A program made the position numbers and the translations under genes. 64,000 nucleotides of DNA from Ischnura elegans (Eukaryota > Arthropoda > Insecta > Odonata > Coenagrionidae). The stretch is from the NCBI RefSeq assembly GCF_921293095.1, contig NC_060246.1, positions 88,657,030-88,721,029 on the forward strand, read 5' to 3'. The notes beneath the pieces were generated by a model that had not been told where the DNA came from, ran no database searches, and saw nothing but the letters and a program-made list of their open reading frames with translations. Of the stretch, positions 58,702 to 64,000 are shown one piece after another; within the stretch, counting starts at the first letter, position 1, and every line of letters starts with the position of its first letter.

Positions 58702-60590
58702 GCTACAAATTGCCTAATAGAGGATGGGTAATTTCTATACGACAACTTTACCACGGATCTACATTCATCTCCCAAATATACATACGTATAAAAATAGATT
58801 AATGGATTTTAGATACTGGGAGTTGTTTTTGGGTAATTGGAAGACTAGTGGTCACTATTCACACATTCCTTAATCATCATGTAATTTTTGATGTTATTAT
58901 TATTATCTAATCTTGTCATCGGACTCATGTTATGTTCCCATAATTTTGATTCTTAATGTATGTTAAACAAACTAATAATTTTATGTGCGAATAGTTTTTG
59001 CCCCGAGGGCTCATAAGCGGAATGAAATTTGTATAAATCACAGCATTTTGCCGAAAGATAGATATATTTTTATTGTGGGTGAACAAAAGGTGTGAGAAAA
59101 ATTGCATTTTTGTAACGATAGAAAATTTTACTGCTGATTCTGAATGTTCCATCTGTTAATCACCAATCGGGTGAACAGAGAAATGTCTGTATAGTGGTCT
59201 GCACTCAACATACTTTTGAACTTATCGAGAACTGAACTCAGCTTAAAGATCTTTGTCGTGAATGGTGCTCTAGCTAGGTGCAAAAGTCTGGAGGTCAATT
59301 GAAGTCTTAATATTCAAATCGACGTAGTTCCGCTTTGCCGAAATTCGTGATGAAAAGTTTTAATACGTATTTTTATGCACTATTGGAGCTGTTACTTCTA
59401 TTTTATTCAATGAATGGTTACATAATAGGAAGAACACAATCTATTTACGTTGAAAAGTCTAAGTCATTGATTCGGTGGCTTTGAAGTTTAACATTAAAAT
59501 TGGCTCGTCGCAAAAATTTGCCGACCAGACTTCTTTTCGCGATTTTCGCCCACAGTGCCGACTCGATCCTCTCTGAGACTTCGAAATACTGATTTAGTGA
59601 GGTTTATATCTCTGTGCACTTATTGCGCTTTCGGGTTATTCATTTCTCTTGTGCATGGATTTTTCTACCTTTCATCTTGAGACGATGAATAGCTGTTATA
59701 CGTAATATGTAGTTTTTTTCTAAATTTTCTTCTAAAACAGCATTAAGCATTGTCAGAAGTTGGTATTCAGCCTTAATGGCAATCAATTAGTAGCTTCAAC
59801 CTTTAAAAACTTCTATTCTCAGTTTTAAGAGGTTCACCAAAACTATGATATTAAAATCAACAATCAACAATAACCAACAAAGCACATCTTAGAGAAGAAA
59901 TGAAGCGTAACACAAAATAGTACTTCTTTTGTCCAAGAAAATGAAGCATTGAAATTGCACGCATACACCAACAATAAATGCACTTTTTCAGTTACGTACC
60001 TGGCGATAAACAATGAACCGTGAAACATCAAATAGTGCCTGCGGTGTGTCCATGGAGTTTTCACTTTAAGAGGTTATTTTTTATGGTGAAATTCCGAAAT
60101 TAAGAGTGTTACTCTTGCTTTGAAACATAATTAACGTTTTACATCTTTTGTGTGCACATTTCAAAATATTTTGTGAAATTAATAGCAATAAACCCCCGCG
60201 TAACCAACCCAGTTCTAGACTATAGCCCGCTGAATTTAATAAGTTCTGCGACTACAGAGTCGGAGAACGCCTGAGATAACAACATGGGAACATGAATAAC
60301 TAACGCTACCCCGGGAAAGACAGGGATTACAATGGAGTATAAAGTCAATCAAAGCATGGAGTGACTTTCGATAGTCCATTCCTTTCCAAGCCTGTCAGGA
60401 TATCTACCACGAAGAATATGTAGCCATTATTGAGGTAGTGACATCCCTAATTTAGTAAACTATTTTAATCCATAGCATTGTTTTAAATATTTCGTGAAAT
60501 CAATTCCAATTTCACCCTACGTAGCTATTCTATCTCGAGCATGCAGTGCGCCAAAAACAAAGATGACCGGCCCTTGCTTTAAATAATAAA
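58702..60590. other. No recognised gene or element
   Basis: AT-rich spacer before the GC-rich promoter block. Confidence 0.4.
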
Positions 60591-60599
60591 TTGCCGCAT

Positions 60600-61560
60600 A
60601 ATTTGTGCTTTTGTCTCAGGGATCCATTCATATGCCTCATTACACAGCCAGGCGAACAGTTCTTCGACTCGGCTCGTCATCCCTTGCAACAACAACACCT
60701 CTTCCTAGCCGAAGGAAAGACCCACCGTGGCGGTTATTCGCTCCGGATCCCAACCCCCTTCTCTGCCTCTCCCAGACGACCTCCCCCCCATGCCTCCCTC
60801 ACTCACCCTCGCAGCAGAGAGGGGGGGGGGCCTCTTACCCAACCCCCTCACTTTAAGGAGACGTTCATTTTAACCCTCCCCCACCAGTACCACCACCCTA
60901 CTCCGTTCCCCTCCTCCCACCGCCAACCGGGATCGCACGGGAGTCTCAAACCCGCCCCTGCCGCCGCCTTCGACTCTGGATTCTCCGGTCGTCTCTCAAG
61001 CAGCGGTGGGATAAGAGTGAAACTTGAGCGACCCGCTATCGGCAGCCGTGGATAAGATACACTCGTGCTCGCGACGCTGTTAGAGCACGCACCATCACCG
61101 TCTTCAGTGCATCTCCGCACTTGCCAGCGACGGGACCTGCGGATGTAACTTCACGTTTTGGAAGTTGGTTCCTTCATTCGTGTCAATTGAGAGGGAGAGC
61201 AAGGCTCTCCGAGCGGCTAATTGGTGTGTTTTTTTGCTTTTGTGGACTAAGGGGGCGTGGCAGTAAACAGAGTTACTTTCGGACCGCGTCGAGTGCGTGT
61301 TGTGTTGTCATCTCGACGCTTCTCCGCAGGTGTTTGTGGACTCGTCGGCGGATGCATATAAATCGCTTTTAAGTTTTGTGACATTTGAGTGTCTCTCTCG
61401 GATTCTCGGGAGCTGTGATCGCTGCGGGAGTGTGCGCGCTTCGTTGCTTGTGTTTTGGTTTTTTTTTCTCCTGTGGTCAGCTGATCCCTTGGCCGTCGAG
61501 GATACTTCGTCAAAGCCCCTTCGTGTCTACACCTTGGATTGCGATGTCTCTCTGTGAGTG
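60600..61560 (+). promoter_or_regulatory. CpG-rich block around a predicted promoter
   Basis: Composition shifts to GC-rich with a C-rich + strand at 60730-60960 and frequent CG at 60950-61530. Frames up to 154 codons (60591-61055, +) arise from this composition and show Pro/His-rich low complexity, not a known protein. The block looks like a gene start, oriented + by the Inr/DPE pair at 61104-61138. A possible first-exon donor is GTGAGTG at 61552. Confidence 0.5.
61104..61138 (+). promoter_or_regulatory. TATA-less core promoter: Inr plus DPE
   Basis: TCAGTG at 61104-61109 gives A+1 at 61106. GGACCT at 61133-61138 fits the downstream promoter element RGWYVT at exactly +28 to +33. No TATA box is at -30. 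In arthropods this exact spacing is functionally required, which makes a chance match in a CpG-rich block less likely. The gene it drives would lie to the right and is not recognisable in the window. Confidence 0.55.
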
Positions 61561-63735
61561 TTCACTGTATGTGCTTAATGCTTCACGGTTTTTCGAAGTT
61601 ATTCTGTTAGTTCAAGGTGACCCCTAAGTTTAAGGCGAGTTTAGGAATTATTTTCGGTATTTTTCTCCTACTGTCGTAGTCTTTATGGCTATTTGAGTTT
61701 TTAAATTAATGAAGGAGTGAGAAAAGGACTTTCAAAAGTCCTACCTTCATTTTAGGATAAAGTTATTGATAAAGGTTCACTCCATAAACCTTGAAATTTT
61801 CATCTTGGCAACATAAGTTTAAAGAGAGAAATGTGGTCTCTAATAAACCCAGAATACTCCTTACTTAACGAGTGACATTGGAGATAGCACAACCTATGAC
61901 GTTCGATAGACCTATAGCATAGCTTGTTCTTTTTTACCCAAACAATTGGTTTTTCTGTTCATGTATGGTGGTTACTACAACATATCCCGCTATAATGTGA
62001 ATATGTTGCCCTTAATTCGTGGATGTCTTATTTTATGTATGGTTTAGGTTGCTCAGAACGGTGGAGGTTGCATTTATTTTTCGCGTATTCACTTTTTTTC
62101 ATGGGTATGGATGTGGAACCGCAAGCGTTGACAAGATTTGTACAAGTAAAGGGATTTTCATAATTTTGGGTCTTATATTCATTTCCTTGGCATTTTTCGC
62201 AGATGGAACATCTGATCACAAACCGATGGATGTAGACCGTGTTGAAAATTGTCTTCTCGCATCGAGTAAGCTGCGTTAGTAAAAAATGGACACTTAGGGA
62301 TGTGGGCAGCATATACCTTGTGTTATTTTTTTACTGCTTAAAGTAGTTATTTATTATGAAGAGTCGAGATGGTTTTCATTTGGTCTTTACTGATTGGCGG
62401 AGAGCATACCAATCATTCCATATGCGATTTTTTTTCTTTTATTAATAGCATTTATTCGAACCGTGCTGCTTGCAAAGGCGTCTCATCACTCATATGGTCC
62501 TCTTCCACGAAGACTTTCTCTTCTTTAACTCCACCCAAGCAATCTTGGCATATCAATTGGAGCAAGAAAACTGCTTTTAGTTAAAACTAATCGGTGTCTG
62601 CTCGCGTGTTCATCCAACTCATTGGTAATTTCAAAAGTGAAATTCATGCTTGTCATATTTCATGATCAAATGTTAGTGTTTACATTCATCTGGCGTTCAC
62701 ATATTTTCATTGCAGCGTCAGAATTAGTAAGTTTTAGTAGATATATTACGAAGAAAACACGAACACATTAATTTATTTTATTTGTGGGTAGCTGAATGTC
62801 GCGGACATAAAGTGTAACCTAAGTATGAGGTTCGATGGAGAGCTTGAAAATTCCATTCTTGATTTGCTGTGGGGCATAATCTTTAGCTATTGACTTCTTT
62901 TAGTCGATCAATTTTCACTCTGGAAGCGTAAGCGCTGGAAAAGAAAACAAAGAAAAAGAAATCAAACGATTAGCTGTGGAAATAACCTTCCCTAGCTCAT
63001 CAGCGGCCAATACGAAGCTCTGAGGCCGCCCATCAGGATGAGTTACCCGTGTGCCTCATGTTACGCTGCGTGTCCCTAACGATGCATTTAAAATGTCGGA
63101 CCCTCGGAGGGATTTCGATCATTTTAGAATACAAGAAATTGAATGTTCTATGATGAACTAGATTCTTTCCTCCACCGTGGAGCCACCTTGCCATTTTCTT
63201 CCTTGGCAATGAATCAACCCAATTCCACCGGCGTGGACCTCGTCCCTCCCACCGTCCTTGAGTGAGCGGTAAATGAGTTCAAGGTTTCATAGCTTTGACT
63301 TCTGGTCGCTGGAGAGCGAGTTTTAAATTGCTAGTACGAAAGGGAAAGCTTCCTACAAGATTCATATGGGGGCTTAAGTTTTTGGAGAACTAGGAGATTC
63401 GTCCCAAAGGAATAAAACTTCAACGTTCTGCGCATCCAATGCTTCAAGTCAGAGATGCAATCTGGTAATCTCAATCACGTGAGAAGATAGCGATTCATTG
63501 GGTAATCTATTCTATTTGACTCCTCGTCGCTCGGTGGTGTTAAGTGGTGGAATAATAGGCATCTATCTACCCACGTGCTTGAAATCCAGGCCGCTGGGGA
63601 CGACGCGAAGGAGGTTAGCGAGATCAGTAAGCGCGAAAGTGAAAGTAAACAAAAAAAGATCGTGGGCACGAAATTAGACCCCATATAGTGGTTATGGCAT
63701 ATTCATTAATTCGGGATAATTGTTGACAAGACTGA
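61561..63735. other. Presumed first intron or spacer
   Basis: AT-rich. Small frames at 62019 (+, hydrophobic, 86 codons) and 62369 (+) are not recognisable. If the promoter at 61.1 kb is real this is probably intron. Confidence 0.35.
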
Positions 63736-63739
63736 CTGT

Positions 63740-64000
63740 AAAAATGTTGCCGAATGGCTCGACACGCTTTTGAGTCGAAATGTATGCCTACTGAATTAAA
63801 TGACTATTTCGCAAAATATAGTCTTAGGTGTGAAGCGAGTGTTAGTTGATACGTTACCAATATAATTGCACTTGGAAGGCTAAATAGATACATGTAATTC
63901 TTAATTATTTTGTCGTTAATATTAAATTTATCGAATGGAAAATGCTGCCGAATGACCTGACACGCTTTTGAGTCAAAATGTATGCCTAACAAATTGAATG
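63740..64000. repeat. Start of a direct repeat, period 198 bp
   Basis: The block TGCCGAATG, ACACGCTTTTGAGTC, AAATGTATGCCTA occurs at 63740-63802 and again at 63938-64000, about 62 bases with roughly nine differences. The second copy runs into the window end, so this may be the edge of a satellite or minisatellite array or just a two-copy repeat. Confidence 0.65.

Noticed and set aside
60591..61055. 154-codon frame, the longest in the window
   Set aside because: Pro/His/Ser-rich low complexity caused by the C-rich strand; no family resemblance. The region looks like promoter DNA instead.
62019..62279. 86-codon hydrophobic frame downstream of the predicted promoter
   Set aside because: Has a membrane-like stretch but no start context, signal pattern or family match; T-rich DNA commonly encodes such runs.
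1..64000. CRISPR array, operon or prokaryotic defence system
   Set aside because: No regular spacer-repeat array and no long prokaryote-like genes; every mobile element seen is of animal type.

Overview
This window is AT-rich eukaryotic nuclear DNA. It has no operons and no open frame longer than about 150 codons, but many transposable-element remnants. The best guess is an arthropod, probably an insect. Supporting signs are tRNA-headed SINEs, Penelope-like and non-LTR retroelement fragments, many hAT-type non-autonomous elements with 8-bp target duplications, and a TATA-less core promoter with an Inr (TCAGT) and a downstream element at the spacing known from arthropods. I cannot name the order or species. 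I recognise no host protein-coding exon, so the window is probably intergenic or intronic, with the start of one gene likely near 61.1 kb on the + strand.

Layout. 0-5 kb: unique-looking DNA, one SINE and two perfect short inverted repeats. 5.6-6.5 kb: a TTAA-flanked inverted-repeat element, then a CpG-rich block. 9.7-14.2 kb: foldback repeats, a tRNA-like SINE head, a Penelope-like 3' fragment and two copies of a roughly 670-bp dispersed element with AATAGGGT termini (two more copies at 32.9 and 45.2 kb). 14.6-17.3 kb: two hAT-type elements, the first carrying a Harbinger-like MITE. 18-20.3 kb: hairpin repeats. 25.3-26.5 kb: a dead LINE with a repeated 3' tail. 29.8-30.8 kb: a Penelope-like element with a SINE inserted in its frame. 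32.2-36.2 kb: foldbacks, a hAT MITE, a hammerhead-like motif and a LINE tail. 37.8-41.5 kb: a three-layer nest (hAT inside hAT inside a tandem duplication). 43.7-47.2 kb: LINE tail, foldback, dispersed element, SINE and a textbook hAT MITE. 50.8-51.6 kb: a SINE cluster. 56.3-58.7 kb: two foldbacks, one interrupted by a hAT element. 60.6-61.6 kb: CpG-rich block with the predicted promoter. The last 260 bases begin a 198-bp-period repeat.

The most interesting signal is a set of seven or eight loci (10.6, 11.4, 19.3, 32.2, 34.8, 44.9, 56.3, 58.5 kb), mostly foldback repeats, that carry a complete or decayed hammerhead-ribozyme layout: CUGANGA, stem II, GAAA, a tiny self-complementary stem III, a cleavage site, then the 3' strand of stem I. 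The three best copies share the same extra unpaired U before stem II. Hammerhead motifs are known from Penelope-like elements, and Penelope-like remnants lie in this window, so these may be Penelope terminal repeats or ribozyme-bearing satellites of them. Several insertions can be dated relative to one another because target duplications and paralogous empty sites are present in the same window.
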